Assembly: GCF_001422245.1 (NCBI RefSeq) | Contig: NZ_LMMM01000003.1 | Location: forward strand, 1-64,000 | Length of the DNA: 64,000 nt | Direction: 5' to 3' | Source of the DNA: Rhizobium sp. Leaf262 | GTDB lineage: Bacteria > Pseudomonadota > Alphaproteobacteria > Rhizobiales > Rhizobiaceae | Shown: piece by piece, positions 34,778 through 45,525 of the stretch | Layout of the letters: every line of letters starts with the position of its first letter | How positions within the stretch are numbered: position 1 is the first letter of the stretch | Notes under the pieces: model-generated | The model's input: the letters and a program-made list of their open reading frames with translations, nothing else | The model's database searches: none | Told to the model about the DNA's origin: nothing | Program-made: the position numbers and the translations under genes

Positions 34778-37621
34778 ATGCTCGAAAAGACCTACGATTC
34801 CGCATCCGTAGAACCGAAAATCGCCAAGGCTTGGGACGATGCCAATGCCTTCCGCGCTGGCGCGAACGCAAAGCCGGGCGCTCAGGCCTTCACTATCGTC
34901 ATTCCGCCACCGAATGTGACCGGCTCGCTGCACATGGGTCACGCGCTCAACAACACGCTTCAGGACATCATGGTCCGATTCGAGCGTATGCGCGGCAAGG
35001 ACGTGTTGTGGCAGCCGGGCATGGACCATGCGGGCATTGCGACGCAGATGGTGGTCGAGCGCAAGCTGATGGAAAGCCAGCTTCCGGGGCGCCGCGATAT
35101 GGGCCGCGAAGCCTTCATCGACAAGGTCTGGGAATGGAAAGCCGAATCGGGCGGGTTGATCTTCAACCAGCTGAAGCGTCTTGGTGCATCGTGCGACTGG
35201 TCGCGCGAGCGCTTTACCATGGATGAGGGGCTTTCCGAGGCGGTTCTTGAGGTCTTCGTCACCCTGTACAAGCAGGGGCTGATCTACAAGGACAAGCGCC
35301 TGGTCAACTGGGACCCGAAACTGCTGACGGCGATTTCCGATCTGGAAGTCGAGCCGCAGGAGATCAAGGGCAATCTGTGGCACTTCCGCTATCCGCTGGA
35401 AAAGGGCGTTACCTACGAATTCCCCGTTGCCTGGGACGATCGCGGACAGCCCACCGAATACGAAACGCGCGACTACATCGTGGTTGCGACCACGCGTCCG
35501 GAAACCATGCTGGGTGACACCGGTATCGCCGTCAACCCGGACGACGAGCGATACAAGGGCATCATCGGCAAGCATGCGATCCTTCCCATCGTAGGCCGCA
35601 AGATCAAGATCGTCGCCGACAGCTATGCCGATCCGGCCGCTGGAACCGGTGCCGTCAAGATCACGCCTGCGCATGATTTCAACGACTTCGAGGTCGGCAA
35701 GCGCACAGGTTTGCGTGCCATCAACATCATGAATGTCGATGGCACGATCACCATCAAGGAGAACGAAGACTTTCTCGAAGGTCTGGATCATCCCGCCGCG
35801 CTGCACGGCGCATGGGACCGGCTTGAGGGGCAGGATCGCTTTACCGCGCGCAAGATCATCGTCGAGATTTTCGAAGAGGCTGGCCTGCTCGACAAGATCG
35901 AGCCGCACAAGCACATGGTGCCACATGGCGACCGTGGCGGTGTACCGATCGAGCCGCGCCTGACCGAACAATGGTATGTCGATGCCAAGACGCTGGCCAA
36001 GCCGGCGATCGAGAGCGTGCGCGAAGGCCGCACCAACTTCGTCCCGAAGAACTGGGACAAGACCTATTACGAATGGATGGAAAACATCCAGCCCTGGTGC
36101 GTTTCTCGCCAGCTGTGGTGGGGCCACCAGATTCCGGCATGGTATGGTCCAGACGGCCAGGTCTTCGTCGAAAAGACGGAAGAGGACGCCTTGCAGGCGG
36201 CCATTCAGCACTATCTGGCCCATGAAGGTCCTTGGAAGGGCTGGGTCGAGGAGAAGCTTGAGAACTTCAAGCCAGGCGAAATCCTGATCCGCGACGAAGA
36301 CGTTCTCGATACGTGGTTCTCGTCGGCGCTGTGGCCGTTTTCGACGCTGGGCTGGCCTGAAAAGACGCCGGAACTGGCGCGTTATTACCCGACCAATGTG
36401 CTGGTCACCGGTTTCGACATCATCTTCTTTTGGGTCGCCCGCATGATGATGATGGGCCTTCATTTCATGAAGGACGATGCGGGCAACGCCGTTGAACCGT
36501 TCAACACCGTTTATGTTCATGCGCTGGTTCGCGACAAGAACGGCCAGAAGATGTCGAAGTCCAAGGGCAACGTCATCGATCCTCTGGAGCTGATCGACGA
36601 GTATGGTGCGGATGCGCTGCGCTTCACGCTGGCCGTGATGGCGGCGCAGGGGCGTGACGTAAAGCTGGACCCCGCCCGCATCGCCGGTTACCGCAACTTC
36701 GGCACCAAACTCTGGAATGCGACACGCTTTGCCGAGATGAACGGCGTGAAGCGCGACCCGCATTTTATTCCCGAAGCGACCACGCAGACGATCAACCGCT
36801 GGATCCTCACCGAACTTGCCAATACGGCAGAGGAAGTTACGGGTGCGATTGAGAACTACCGTTTCAACGAAGCGGCAAGTGCGCTGTACCGCTTCGTCTG
36901 GAACCAGGTCTGCGACTGGTATCTCGAATTGCTCAAGCCGGTCTTCAGCGGTGACGATGAAGATGCCAAGCGTGAAGCCCAGGCCTGCGCGGCCTATGTT
37001 CTGGAAGAAATCTACAAGCTGTTGCATCCCTTCATGCCGTTCATGACGGAGGAGCTCTGGGCGCATTCGGCAGGCGAGGGCGAAAGCCGCGCCGACCTTT
37101 TGTGCCACACCGACTGGCCAACGCCCGCATTCCGGGATGAGGCTGCGGCTGCGGAAATCAACTGGCTCGTCGATCTCGTTTCCGGTATTCGCTCGACCCG
37201 TTCCGAAATGAACGTTCCGCCGGGCGCGACTGCGCCGCTCGTCGTCGTCGCTGCAAACCCGACCACGGAAATGCGTCTCGACCGTCACTCGGCTGCCATT
37301 CGCCGTCTGGCGCGCGCAGATGAAATTCTGGCGGCCGACGTTGCGCCGAAGGGCTCTGCCCAATTGGTGCTGGGTGAGGCGACAGTGTGCATTCCGCTTG
37401 GAAATCTCATCGATGTCGCTGCCGAGAAATCCCGTCTCGAAAAGGCCATTGGTAAGGCGGAAGCGGAACTGGAACGGATCGACAAGAAGCTGTCGAACGA
37501 AAAGTTCGTGGCCAATGCAGACCCGGAAGTCGTTGCGGCAGACCGCGAACGCAAGACGGAACTCGACCTTCAGGTCAAGAGCCTGCGCATTGCGCTTCAG
37601 CGGGTCAAGGAAGCCGGTTGA
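34778..37621 (+). CDS. valS: Valyl-tRNA synthetase
   Basis: The class I enzyme charges tRNA-Val. HMGH at residues 52-55 is the HIGH motif and KMSKS at 591-595 the second nucleotide-binding motif. The editing (CP1) domain lies between them, with TTRPETMLGDTG near 245. The anticodon domain follows, and the last 70 residues form the valine-enzyme coiled coil (LEKAIGKAEAELERIDKKLS). At 947 residues it is complete. The ATG at 34778 opens MLEKTYDSASVEPKIAKAW, as expected for the family. The gene is monocistronic, with a terminator at 37702. Confidence 0.98.
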   Translation: MLEKTYDSASVEPKIAKAWDDANAFRAGANAKPGAQAFTIVIPPPNVTGSLHMGHALNNTLQDIMVRFERMRGKDVLWQPGMDHAGIATQMVVERKLMESQLPGRRDMGREAFIDKVWEWKAESGGLIFNQLKRLGASCDWSRERFTMDEGLSEAVLEVFVTLYKQGLIYKDKRLVNWDPKLLTAISDLEVEPQEIKGNLWHFRYPLEKGVTYEFPVAWDDRGQPTEYETRDYIVVATTRPETMLGDTGIAVNPDDERYKGIIGKHAILPIVGRKIKIVADSYADPAAGTGAVKITPAHDFNDFEVGKRTGLRAINIMNVDGTITIKENEDFLEGLDHPAALHGAWDRLEGQDRFTARKIIVEIFEEAGLLDKIEPHKHMVPHGDRGGVPIEPRLTEQWYVDAKTLAKPAIESVREGRTNFVPKNWDKTYYEWMENIQPWCVSRQLWWGHQIPAWYGPDGQVFVEKTEEDALQAAIQHYLAHEGPWKGWVEEKLENFKPGEILIRDEDVLDTWFSSALWPFSTLGWPEKTPELARYYPTNVLVTGFDIIFFWVARMMMMGLHFMKDDAGNAVEPFNTVYVHALVRDKNGQKMSKSKGNVIDPLELIDEYGADALRFTLAVMAAQGRDVKLDPARIAGYRNFGTKLWNATRFAEMNGVKRDPHFIPEATTQTINRWILTELANTAEEVTGAIENYRFNEAASALYRFVWNQVCDWYLELLKPVFSGDDEDAKREAQACAAYVLEEIYKLLHPFMPFMTEELWAHSAGEGESRADLLCHTDWPTPAFRDEAAAAEINWLVDLVSGIRSTRSEMNVPPGATAPLVVVAANPTTEMRLDRHSAAIRRLARADEILAADVAPKGSAQLVLGEATVCIPLGNLIDVAAEKSRLEKAIGKAEAELERIDKKLSNEKFVANADPEVVAADRERKTELDLQVKSLRIALQRVKEAG

Positions 37622-37701
37622 TCGGGAAAGCCTTGGCTGCTCATTCTGGGCAGCCAGACAGCAACAACGCTGGCACCGCCAGCGGCGTGCGTTTCTTCAT
37701 A

Positions 37702-37727
37702 TGCCCGGGCTTGTCCCGGGCATTTTT
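37702..37727 (+). terminator. Terminator after valS
   Basis: GCCCGGG, CTTGT, CCCGGGC forms a stem of at least seven pairs, followed by ATTTTT. Confidence 0.85.
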
Positions 37728-37763
37728 ACGAACAGATCATTTGGATTTTTACGCCGGTCAGAC

Positions 37764-37786
37764 CGTTTTCATCTCACGGGAAAACG
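37764..37786. repeat. Weak member of the GTTTCC/GGAAAC palindrome family
   Basis: CGTTTTC (37764-37770) mirrors GAAAACG (37780-37786). The shape matches the palindromes at 15634 and 22222, but here no gene ends at it. Confidence 0.4.
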
Positions 37787-37819
37787 CTGTGCCGCTGAAG
37801 GATTGTTGCAAGCCGGCAA

Positions 37820-38617
37820 TCACGCAGCGGGTTGATAGTCGAAATAGCCGCAGACTGGGACGTGGTCGGATGGCTTTTCCCAGGCGCGGACGTGTTTTTC
37901 GACCGACACGGATTGAAGACGATCTGCGGCTTCGCAGGACAGCATGAGGTGGTCGATGCGGATGCCGTTGTTCTTCGGCCATGCGCCGGCCTGATAATCC
38001 CAGAACGTGTAGAGGTTTGCGGCATCCGTGGTGGCGCGGGTGGCATCGGTCAGGCCCAGGTTTTCCAATGCGCGAAAAGCCGTGCGGGTCTGGGGCAGAA
38101 ATAGCGCATCACCTTCCCAGGCGCGTGGGTCGTAGCAATCGAACGGCTCCGGGATGACATTGTAGTCGCCTGCAAGAATCAGCGGCTCCTCCAGAAGCAG
38201 ACGAGCCTGCGCAAAGCGGCGCAGACGTTCCATCCATGCCAGCTTGTAAGGATATTTGACCGGATCGTCCGGCGGGTTGCCGTTGGGCAGGTAAAGCGAA
38301 CACACCCGGATTACGCCACCTTCGACGGAAAAGACACCTTCGATGAAGCGGGCCTGTTCGTCTGCATCGTCACCCGGCAGGCCACGATTGACCTCATCTG
38401 GCTTTATCTTGGACAGCAGCGCCACACCGTTGAAACCCTTCTGACCGTGGGTCTCGACATTATATCCGAGCGCCTCGATCTCCAGACGCGGGAAATTTTC
38501 ATCGATGGATTTGATTTCCTGGAGGCAAACGATATCGGGGTTCGAGTCCTTCAGCCATTGGCAGAGGTTTTCGATGCGGGCCTTGACGCCGTTGATGTTC
38601 CAGGTGGCAATCTTCAT
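37820..38617 (-). CDS. xth: Exodeoxyribonuclease III (AP endonuclease)
   Basis: The enzyme repairs DNA by cutting at abasic sites and removing 3' blocks. The 265-aa protein follows the ExoIII pattern: MKIATWNINGVKAR with Asn7/Asn9, CLQEIKS with the metal-binding Glu near 35, LILAGDYNV near 147 with catalytic Asp and Asn, and a closing IDHLML / SDHVPV with the catalytic His. The start at 38617 drops four residues of the longer frame and gives the usual N-terminus. It is convergent with valS. Confidence 0.95.
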   Translation of the reverse strand: MKIATWNINGVKARIENLCQWLKDSNPDIVCLQEIKSIDENFPRLEIEALGYNVETHGQKGFNGVALLSKIKPDEVNRGLPGDDADEQARFIEGVFSVEGGVIRVCSLYLPNGNPPDDPVKYPYKLAWMERLRRFAQARLLLEEPLILAGDYNVIPEPFDCYDPRAWEGDALFLPQTRTAFRALENLGLTDATRATTDAANLYTFWDYQAGAWPKNNGIRIDHLMLSCEAADRLQSVSVEKHVRAWEKPSDHVPVCGYFDYQPAA

Positions 38618-38712
38618 CGGACATTCCATGTTTTGATGGAAACCGTTTTAAACCAAGCGCTGGCGAATGCCACCCGTTTTCAATCTATCAACAGGCGTAA
38701 TGGAGCGTGCCG

Positions 38713-39042
38713 TCAGATCGAGAAGCTGGTACCGCAGCCGCAGCTTGCGACGGCATTCGGGTTCTTGATCTGGAAGGACTGGCCGAGCAGATTGTCAACG
38801 AAGTCGATTTCCGAGCCTTCCATGTAGACCACGGACATGCTGTCGATCAGGACCTTGGCGTTGTCTCTGCTGATGACGAGATCGTCGTCGGTCGGCGCGC
38901 CATCGAGGTCGAATTTGTAGGAAAAGCCGGAGCAGCCGCCGCCTTCGACGGACACGCGCAGGGCCTCCTTGCCGGCTTCGGCAGAGACGATCTGGGCGAT
39001 TCGTTTTGCAGCGGATTCGGAAAGTGTAATGGCTGTTGTCAT
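38713..39042 (-). CDS. erpA: Iron-sulfur cluster insertion protein, ErpA/IscA type
   Basis: A-type carriers deliver iron-sulfur clusters to apo-enzymes. The three conserved cysteines are present: one in GGGCSGFSYKF, near residue 37, and two in the C-terminal CGCGTSF. The 109-aa length fits. ErpA, IscA and SufA are hard to tell apart by sequence; alphaproteobacteria usually carry an ErpA-like copy outside the suf cluster, as here. It is divergent from the dGTPase-like gene, with about 175 bp between. Confidence 0.85.
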   Translation of the reverse strand: MTTAITLSESAAKRIAQIVSAEAGKEALRVSVEGGGCSGFSYKFDLDGAPTDDDLVISRDNAKVLIDSMSVVYMEGSEIDFVDNLLGQSFQIKNPNAVASCGCGTSFSI

Positions 39043-39218
39043 GTCGTTTCTCCAACCGGGGTCAAGAACCGGAGAGCAATGATTGTGTAAAGTCGATTAT
39101 AAACCAGTCAAATTGACGGTCTATAGCCTTGTTGCCGAGCAAGGGCGCTTTGCGGCAACCTTCGGGATAGGTATGAAGGGTAATGGAAAAGGTCAATGGC
39201 CATCAAGCGGGATATGGA

Positions 39219-40436
39219 ATGATAATCGATCAGCGTGCACTGGGTTTCGGAAGCGGAGAAAGGGCGGTCTATGCCACCGATCCATGGACGACACGCGGGC
39301 GGCTGTTTCCAGAAGCCTCCAGCCTCACGCGCTCCGATTTCCAGCGCGACCGCGACCGCATCGTTCATACAACTGCTTTTCGCCGCCTCAAACACAAGAC
39401 GCAGGTCTTCATCAGCCCGGATGGCGACCACTACCGCACCCGGCTGACGCATACGGTGGAAGTGGCACAGATCGCTCGGGCCTTAGCGCGCGCGCTGAAG
39501 CTGGATGAGGATCTGGCGGAAGGGGTGGCGCTTGTGCACGATTTCGGACACACGCCCTTTGGTCATACGGGAGAGGATGCGCTGGATGCGGTGCTGAAGC
39601 CCTATGGCGGCTTCGACCACAATGCACAGTCGCTGCGCATCGTCACGAAGCTGGAGCGTCGCTACGCGGAATATGACGGCATCAATCTGACATGGGAGAC
39701 GCTGGAAGGGCTTGTGAAGCATAATGGTCCGCTGGTCGGCGAAAATGCCAAAGGCAGCCACGGCCCCGTTGCGCTCCCGATCCTCGAATATTGCCAATTG
39801 CAGGATCTGGAGATCGGCACCTTCGCCAGCCTGGAGGCGCAGGTCGCAGCGATCGCAGACGATATCGCCTATAACACGCACGATATCGATGATGGCCTGC
39901 GTGCGGGCTATCTGACATTCGACATGCTGGAGGAGGTGCCATTCCTGAGCGGCCTGATGGCGGAAGTGCGTGGTAAGTATCCCAACTTGGAAGACGACCG
40001 CTTCGCCCACGAAATCATGCGCCGCCAGATCACGCGGATGGTGGAGGACGTCATCGGCGTGGCCCAGCAGAATCTGGCGCGGTTGAAACCGCAATCGGCT
40101 GCCGACATACGCCATGCCGATTTCACGGTGGCGACATTCTCTGAGCAGATGGCCGAAACCGACCGTCAGATCAAGAAGCTGCTGTTTGCGCATATCTACC
40201 GCCACGCCGATATCATGCGCATTCGAGCCGGTGCCACGCAGATCGTGACGGACCTGTTCAGACGCTACATGGAAACGCCAGCCGAAATGCAGAGCCACTA
40301 CTGGGTGGATAGCATTCCGGGCATGAGCGAGCCTGCAAAGGCCCGGCATGTCGGGGATTATCTGGCCGGTATGACCGACAGTTATGCACTGAAAGCCCAC
40401 CAGCGGCTGTTTGACCACACACCCGATTTACGATAG
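39219..40436 (+). CDS. dgt: Deoxyguanosinetriphosphate triphosphohydrolase-like protein
   Basis: HD-domain enzymes of this family split dGTP, and in some cases other dNTPs, to the nucleoside and tripolyphosphate. The HD site is [10 protein letters not shown] (His near 77) plus [11 protein letters not shown] near 106 (His-Asp), with further ligands near 200 ([12 protein letters not shown]). The start at [16 protein letters not shown] gives 405 aa, the size known for rhizobial members. An in-frame ATG 12 codons earlier is an alternative. argS follows after 73 bp in the same direction. Confidence 0.92.
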   Translation: MIIDQRALGFGSGERAVYATDPWTTRGRLFPEASSLTRSDFQRDRDRIVHTTAFRRLKHKTQVFISPDGDHYRTRLTHTVEVAQIARALARALKLDEDLAEGVALVHDFGHTPFGHTGEDALDAVLKPYGGFDHNAQSLRIVTKLERRYAEYDGINLTWETLEGLVKHNGPLVGENAKGSHGPVALPILEYCQLQDLEIGTFASLEAQVAAIADDIAYNTHDIDDGLRAGYLTFDMLEEVPFLSGLMAEVRGKYPNLEDDRFAHEIMRRQITRMVEDVIGVAQQNLARLKPQSAADIRHADFTVATFSEQMAETDRQIKKLLFAHIYRHADIMRIRAGATQIVTDLFRRYMETPAEMQSHYWVDSIPGMSEPAKARHVGDYLAGMTDSYALKAHQRLFDHTPDLR

Positions 40437-40509
40437 GCAGCGGCAACCGCGGACCCGATTTCCGGATTGCCGGGACTAAAGTGAAAGCCTTTCGCGCAGG
40501 TATATGATG

Positions 40510-42267
40510 ATGAACCTTTTTGCCGATTTCGACGCCAGAATCAAAAACTCGCTTGAGACGATCGACCTCGTCAAAGCCCATCGCGATACTGTCGATTTCG
40601 GCCGCATTACCGTTGAATCGCCGCGTGATCCCAGCCATGGCGATGTTGCGACCAATGCCGCCATGGTGCTGTCAAAGCCGCTGAGTACCAACCCGCGGGC
40701 TCTGGCTGAGCTCATCGTTCCCGTTCTGGAGCGGGACGAGGATGTGGACAGCGTCAATGTGGCTGGTCCGGGCTTCATCAATATCCGCGTGTCGGTCGCT
40801 TACTGGCAGCGCTTGCTTGCTGGCATGATCGAAGCCAGTGCCGATTATGGCCGCTCGACCGTGGGTGCAGGCAAAACGATCAACGTCGAATACGTCTCTG
40901 CCAATCCGACAGGCCCCATGCATGTCGGCCATTGCCGTGGCGCGGTGGTGGGCGATACGCTGGCCAATGTGCTGGCCTTTGCCGGCTACGGCGTGACAAA
41001 GGAATATTACATCAACGATGCGGGTTCGCAGATCGATGTGCTGGCACGTTCCGTGTTCCTGCGTTACCGCGAAGCTCTGGGAGAGGACGTGGGCGCGATC
41101 CCGCCCGGTCTTTACCCGGGTGACTATCTGGTGCCGCTCGGCAAGACGCTGGCGGATGAATTTGGCATAAAGCTGCGGGCCATGCCGGAAGACCAGTGGC
41201 TGCCCATCGTCAAGGACAGAGCCATCGACGCGATGATGGTGATGATCCGAGAGGATCTCGCGGCGCTCAACGTCAAGCATGACGTGTTCTATTCCGAGCG
41301 CACGCTGCATGCGGGCAATGGCGGCCCGATCCAGTCCGCTATCAACGACCTGACGTTCAAAGGGCATGTCTACAAGGGCACTTTGCCGCCGCCTAAGGGC
41401 GAGTTGCCCGACGACTGGGAAGACCGCGAACAGACGCTGTTTCGCTCCACGGAAGTGGGCGACGACATGGATCGCGCGCTGATCAAGTCGGATGGTTCCT
41501 ATACCTATTTTGCCGCCGACGTTGCTTACTTCAAGGACAAGTACGATCGTGGCTTCGGCGAGATGATCTACGTTCTGGGCGCTGACCATGGCGGCTACGT
41601 GAAGCGTCTCGAAGCGGTTGCAAGGGCTGTTTCGGAAGGCAATTCGAAGCTGACGGTTCTTCTGTGCCAGCTGGTCAAGCTTTTCCGTGGTGGCGAGCCG
41701 GTGAAAATGTCGAAACGCTCCGGCGATTTCGTGACACTGCGCGACGTTGTGGATGAGGTCGGACGTGATCCGGTGCGATTCATGATGCTCTACCGGAAGA
41801 ATTCCGAGCCGCTGGACTTCGATTTTGCCAAAGTAACGGAGCAGTCAAAGGATAATCCGGTATTTTATGTGCAGTACGCCCATGCGCGTTGCAAGTCGGT
41901 TTTCCGGCAGGCAAACGAGGCTTTTCCTGACCTGGACGTGTCTGCGGCCAAGATGGAAGCTGGCGCATCTTTGATCAGTGATGTCAATGAGTTGCAGTTG
42001 ATTGCTAAACTGGCTGAGTACCCTCGTCTGATCGAATCGGCGGCCCTCAACCATGAGCCGCATCGACTGGCATTTTACCTGTATGATTTGGCCAGTTCCT
42101 TCCATGGTCATTGGAATAAAGGTAAAGATCAGCCAGAATTACGTTTTGTTAACGATAAAAACCGAGAATTAAGCGTTGCCAGATTAGGGCTGGTGAATGC
42201 TGTCGCAAATGTACTGAAGTCTGGTTTGACGCTTTTAGGAGCGGACGCACCTGACGAAATGCGATAA
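40510..42267 (+). CDS. argS: Arginyl-tRNA synthetase
   Basis: The class I enzyme charges tRNA-Arg and needs the tRNA to activate arginine. HVGH at residues 138-141 (in [14 protein letters not shown]) is the HIGH motif, and KMSKR at 399-403 the second. The N-terminal additional domain is seen in residues 1-110 ([15 protein letters not shown]), and the DALR anticodon domain closes the protein ([18 protein letters not shown]). Three ATG codons in a row leave the start open; the third is chosen since GCAGG then stands nine bases away. At 585 aa the length is normal. It is followed by the SPOR gene after 66 bp, an order conserved in alphaproteobacteria. Confidence 0.97.
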   Translation: MNLFADFDARIKNSLETIDLVKAHRDTVDFGRITVESPRDPSHGDVATNAAMVLSKPLSTNPRALAELIVPVLERDEDVDSVNVAGPGFINIRVSVAYWQRLLAGMIEASADYGRSTVGAGKTINVEYVSANPTGPMHVGHCRGAVVGDTLANVLAFAGYGVTKEYYINDAGSQIDVLARSVFLRYREALGEDVGAIPPGLYPGDYLVPLGKTLADEFGIKLRAMPEDQWLPIVKDRAIDAMMVMIREDLAALNVKHDVFYSERTLHAGNGGPIQSAINDLTFKGHVYKGTLPPPKGELPDDWEDREQTLFRSTEVGDDMDRALIKSDGSYTYFAADVAYFKDKYDRGFGEMIYVLGADHGGYVKRLEAVARAVSEGNSKLTVLLCQLVKLFRGGEPVKMSKRSGDFVTLRDVVDEVGRDPVRFMMLYRKNSEPLDFDFAKVTEQSKDNPVFYVQYAHARCKSVFRQANEAFPDLDVSAAKMEAGASLISDVNELQLIAKLAEYPRLIESAALNHEPHRLAFYLYDLASSFHGHWNKGKDQPELRFVNDKNRELSVARLGLVNAVANVLKSGLTLLGADAPDEMR

Positions 42268-42333
42268 CATCTCACCATTATTTGCTCACAATACGCTGGC
42301 AAGAGCTGTGATGCGTAGATGGTGGAACACGTA

Positions 42334-45282
42334 ATGGTCGAAAAAAATGTCGCGTATAACCGGGATAACCGGGCAGAAGAATTCGCTGACAACGATCCTT
42401 TGGCGCAATTGGCACGCCTTGTCGGTCAAGAGGATCGTCCTTCCCATGTCGCTTCCCCGGCTGCGCAGCATCCGGTTGAGCGTCGGGAGCCCGAATTCAA
42501 TCTCGAGGATGAATTGCTTCGCGAATTCGCGATCTATGATTCGCCCCGTCACGAACCCATTGCGCTGGACGCGGCAAACGATGTGCGTTCGCCCGTTCCC
42601 GCTGGCGAATTCATGCAGCGCGTCGAATCGGTCTTTGCCCGCAGGGAGCCGGAGCTTGTCCCGGTAGAGCAGTACGCACCCGCCGAGGCCGAAGAGTATC
42701 TGGTCGCCGAGCACGCCGTGCAGTCTTCCGATCTGCGCGACGATTTCAGCGATGACCCGGAATCGGTAGCGGCGCTTTTCGATGTCGCGCAACGCGACGT
42801 TGTCCAGCATGCGGTCGAAACGGCACCCGTCGAGGCTGCGCCCGCTTATGTCGAGCCTGTCTCCTATGTCGAGCCAGTCGCCCCGACAGAAGCGCCGGTT
42901 CAGCCGGCTTACAGTGCCCCCATGCAGGAAGCGTCTGCGCCAGCGCCGCAATATCTCGATCCATCTGCATCGCACCAGCCAGACTGGGAGCTCATGGCCG
43001 AAACCTCGGGTGAGGCGTCCATTGACCTGGCCAGCGAGCTAGAAATGTCCGTTGCAGAAGATGTGCCTGCACCGGTTCAGGCTTCGCCTGCCATTGCGCG
43101 CCGCTCTTCGCTCGATTACTCCAGCCTTCGTCTGCCGCTCGCCAACTTCGGGGCGCCACGTGCGACACCCGTCGCACCAAAGACAGAGGAGGCGGCTCCA
43201 GTCGCCGCACAGTTCGTTCAGCCCATGCAGGCGCCCGTCGACCATGTCGAGCCTGCGGTTCCAGCCGGACAGAAGCTGTCTGCGATGGACGAGCTGATCT
43301 ATGATGTTTCCCGCTACGAAATCAGCAGCAAGGACGTTCGTCCGGCAGAACCCGTTGCACGGGCAGAGCCAGTTGTGGCACCGCAACCGCCTGTCGCGGC
43401 GACGCCTCAGCCTCAGCCTGTCGTTGCCGTCAAACGCGAAGAGCCTGTGCCAGCACCTGTCGTTGCGGCACCCGCAGCGCAAGCACCTGTTGCAGCCAAG
43501 TCCGAACCTGATTTCGGCGATTTCGACGCATTTAAGGACGATGATTTCGAACTGGCACTGGATGATATCGATTTCGACATCGATCTTTCGGAGATTGCCA
43601 ATATCGACGTGGCAGTCGCACCCGTTGCCGCTCAGCCAGCGCCGGTCGCGGCTCCCGTTGCGCCGAAGCCTGTCGCTGCTGCGCCTGCACCGACGCCGGT
43701 TGCACCTCGTCCCCAGCCAGTTGCCTCTGCACCTGTCGCCGCGCCGCCGGTTGCCCGTCAGGAGCCAGCGCGTCCTGTCACTCCGGTCGTAACCGCTCCG
43801 CCTGCGACACTGGAAAGCCTGCCGTTCGATCCATCGCAGATCGGCGAAACCGAAGATCTGCCGGAAACCATCACCGAGATGGAAGTGCCGGAACTGCCGG
43901 TTGGCGTTTTCGAACCGAAGCCTGCGCCGCGTCGTCAGGAAGAGGATCTCGATCTCGACACCGAACTGGCATCGCTGTTTGCGCCTGCCGTGACCGGTGG
44001 TCTGGATCGCAACAAGAATGCAGCAGCATCGCGCCAGCCTCAGCCGAGCCCGGAAGAGGTTGACGAATTCGAACGTGCTCTGGAGCAGGATTTCCGCCGC
44101 AGCATGCAGGAAGCGGCAGAAACCCGCGCTTCCGGCGAACGCGTTGAGCCGACCAATATTTCACAGCCCGTGCGTTACAGCGATGACGAGCGTCAGGGTG
44201 GACGTCGCTGGCTGGTTCCGGTCGCTGCCGCGCTCGGTCTCGTTCTCGTCGGTGGCGGCACCTACGCCCTTGTGTTCGGTGGTGGTTCGGGCCAGGGCTC
44301 GAACGGCGCGCCGGTCATCATCTCCGCCGATAGTGAACCAACAAAGGTCGTTCCGGAAAATCCAGGCGGTCGTGTCGTGCCGAACCAGGACAAGGCGGTC
44401 TATGACCGCGTTGCCGGTGCAGCACCTGCAGACCCCAAGCAGCCTTCGCTGATCTCCACCAACGAGCAGCCGGTCGATGTGGTTCAGCGCACGCTGATCC
44501 CCGAGCAGCTACCGCTGGAAGGCGAGAATGAAGATATGGACGCGCTGACTTCGACACCAGTCGGAGAAACGGAAGACCCGCGTTTGCTGTCTCCTGAGGA
44601 AAAGGCGCAGGCGGCTGAAAATCAGGCTGGTTCGCCGGTCAATGTTTCACCGCGCAAGGTCCGCACCATGATCGTCAAGCCTGACGGTACGCTGGTGGCG
44701 CAGGAACTTCCTGCTCCTTCTGCATCTGCACCGCAGGCCGACAAGGTTGAGGAACTGGCTGCACCAGCAGCAAATACCCCGGCAGAAGGTGCACCGGCTG
44801 TTATCTCTGCATCGCGTGTTCCTGTCGCACCTGAACAGCCTGCGCAGCCTCAGCCACAGGCCGCAGCGCCCAAGCCTGCCCAGACCGCCGCACCGCTTCC
44901 GGCATCGCGTCCTTCGGCGCAGCCTTCCAATGTCGTCGCGACCGTGACCAACCAAGGCAACGTTCGTCCAGCACCGCCTTCGCAGCCTGCGCAGGAGACG
45001 GCTGCTGCTCCGACACCGGCCACGAATGCCTCTTCCACAGGCGGATACTATGTGCAGGTGGCATCGCTGCCGAGCCAGGCCGAAGCGCAGAAGTCTTACC
45101 AGAGCCTGTCGGCCAAGTTCGGCTCGGTCATCGGTGGTCGCGGCGTAGACATCAAGGCAGCGGAAATTGCTGGCAAGGGCACCTTCTACCGCGTCCGCAT
45201 TCCAGCAGGCGACAAGAACGAAGCCGCAGCGCTGTGCGAACGCCTTCGCTCTGCCGGTGGTAGCTGCCTGATCGCACGTTGA
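42334..45282 (+). CDS. SPOR-domain membrane protein with long Pro/Ala-rich region
   Basis: SPOR domains bind peptidoglycan stripped of side peptides, typically at the division site. The C-terminal SPOR domain is at about residues 904-981 (GGYYVQVASLPSQAEAQKSY, ending RSAGGSCLIAR). A single membrane helix lies near 626-648 (WLVPVAAALGLVLVGGGTYALVF). The 620 residues before it are cytoplasmic and rich in Pro, Ala, Val and acidic blocks, with no known domain. The stretch between helix and SPOR domain is also low-complexity. The start is uncertain: ATG 42334 has GGTGGA seven bases upstream, while an ATG at 42319 would add five residues. It lies between argS and nagZ, as in related genomes. Confidence 0.85.
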   Translation: MVEKNVAYNRDNRAEEFADNDPLAQLARLVGQEDRPSHVASPAAQHPVERREPEFNLEDELLREFAIYDSPRHEPIALDAANDVRSPVPAGEFMQRVESVFARREPELVPVEQYAPAEAEEYLVAEHAVQSSDLRDDFSDDPESVAALFDVAQRDVVQHAVETAPVEAAPAYVEPVSYVEPVAPTEAPVQPAYSAPMQEASAPAPQYLDPSASHQPDWELMAETSGEASIDLASELEMSVAEDVPAPVQASPAIARRSSLDYSSLRLPLANFGAPRATPVAPKTEEAAPVAAQFVQPMQAPVDHVEPAVPAGQKLSAMDELIYDVSRYEISSKDVRPAEPVARAEPVVAPQPPVAATPQPQPVVAVKREEPVPAPVVAAPAAQAPVAAKSEPDFGDFDAFKDDDFELALDDIDFDIDLSEIANIDVAVAPVAAQPAPVAAPVAPKPVAAAPAPTPVAPRPQPVASAPVAAPPVARQEPARPVTPVVTAPPATLESLPFDPSQIGETEDLPETITEMEVPELPVGVFEPKPAPRRQEEDLDLDTELASLFAPAVTGGLDRNKNAAASRQPQPSPEEVDEFERALEQDFRRSMQEAAETRASGERVEPTNISQPVRYSDDERQGGRRWLVPVAAALGLVLVGGGTYALVFGGGSGQGSNGAPVIISADSEPTKVVPENPGGRVVPNQDKAVYDRVAGAAPADPKQPSLISTNEQPVDVVQRTLIPEQLPLEGENEDMDALTSTPVGETEDPRLLSPEEKAQAAENQAGSPVNVSPRKVRTMIVKPDGTLVAQELPAPSASAPQADKVEELAAPAANTPAEGAPAVISASRVPVAPEQPAQPQPQAAAPKPAQTAAPLPASRPSAQPSNVVATVTNQGNVRPAPPSQPAQETAAAPTPATNASSTGGYYVQVASLPSQAEAQKSYQSLSAKFGSVIGGRGVDIKAAEIAGKGTFYRVRIPAGDKNEAAALCERLRSAGGSCLIAR

Positions 45283-45302
45283 TTTTAGTCTGAAAAGAAT
45301 TG

Positions 45303-45339
45303 AAGCCGGGATGGTTCTGCTGTCCCGGCTTTATTTTTG
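45303..45339 (+). terminator. Terminator after the SPOR gene
   Basis: AAGCCGGGA (45303-45311) pairs with TCCCGGCTT (45323-45331), then TATTTTTG. Confidence 0.8.
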
Positions 45340-45360
45340 ATTGGTAGTTCCGAAAATTCG

Positions 45361-45445
45361 ACGTCATCCTCGGGCTTGTCCCGAGGATCTGCCCACGTTT
45401 AATGTTGGGGTTCGTTGATCCTCGGGACAAGCCCGAGGATGACGT
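45361..45445. repeat. Perfect 29-bp inverted repeat, rhizobial mosaic element
   Basis: The arms at 45361-45389 and 45417-45445 are exact reverse complements (ACGTCATCCTCGGGCTTGTC... and its mirror), with a 27-base loop. Each arm is itself partly palindromic (CCTCGGGCTTGTCCCGAGG). The outer GTCAT motif also opens the repeats at 27408 and 51655. Confidence 0.85.
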
Positions 45446-45525
45446 TGAGTGAACAGCTATCTTCGAGCAAACACGAGTATATCCCCAGGGTTTCACGCCC
45501 CAAAGTTCCCAAGCAGGACATTTCC

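Noticed and set aside
34766..37363. An 865-codon open frame antisense to valS
   Set aside because: valS has HIGH and KMSKS motifs in the right places; the reverse frame is a codon-bias shadow.
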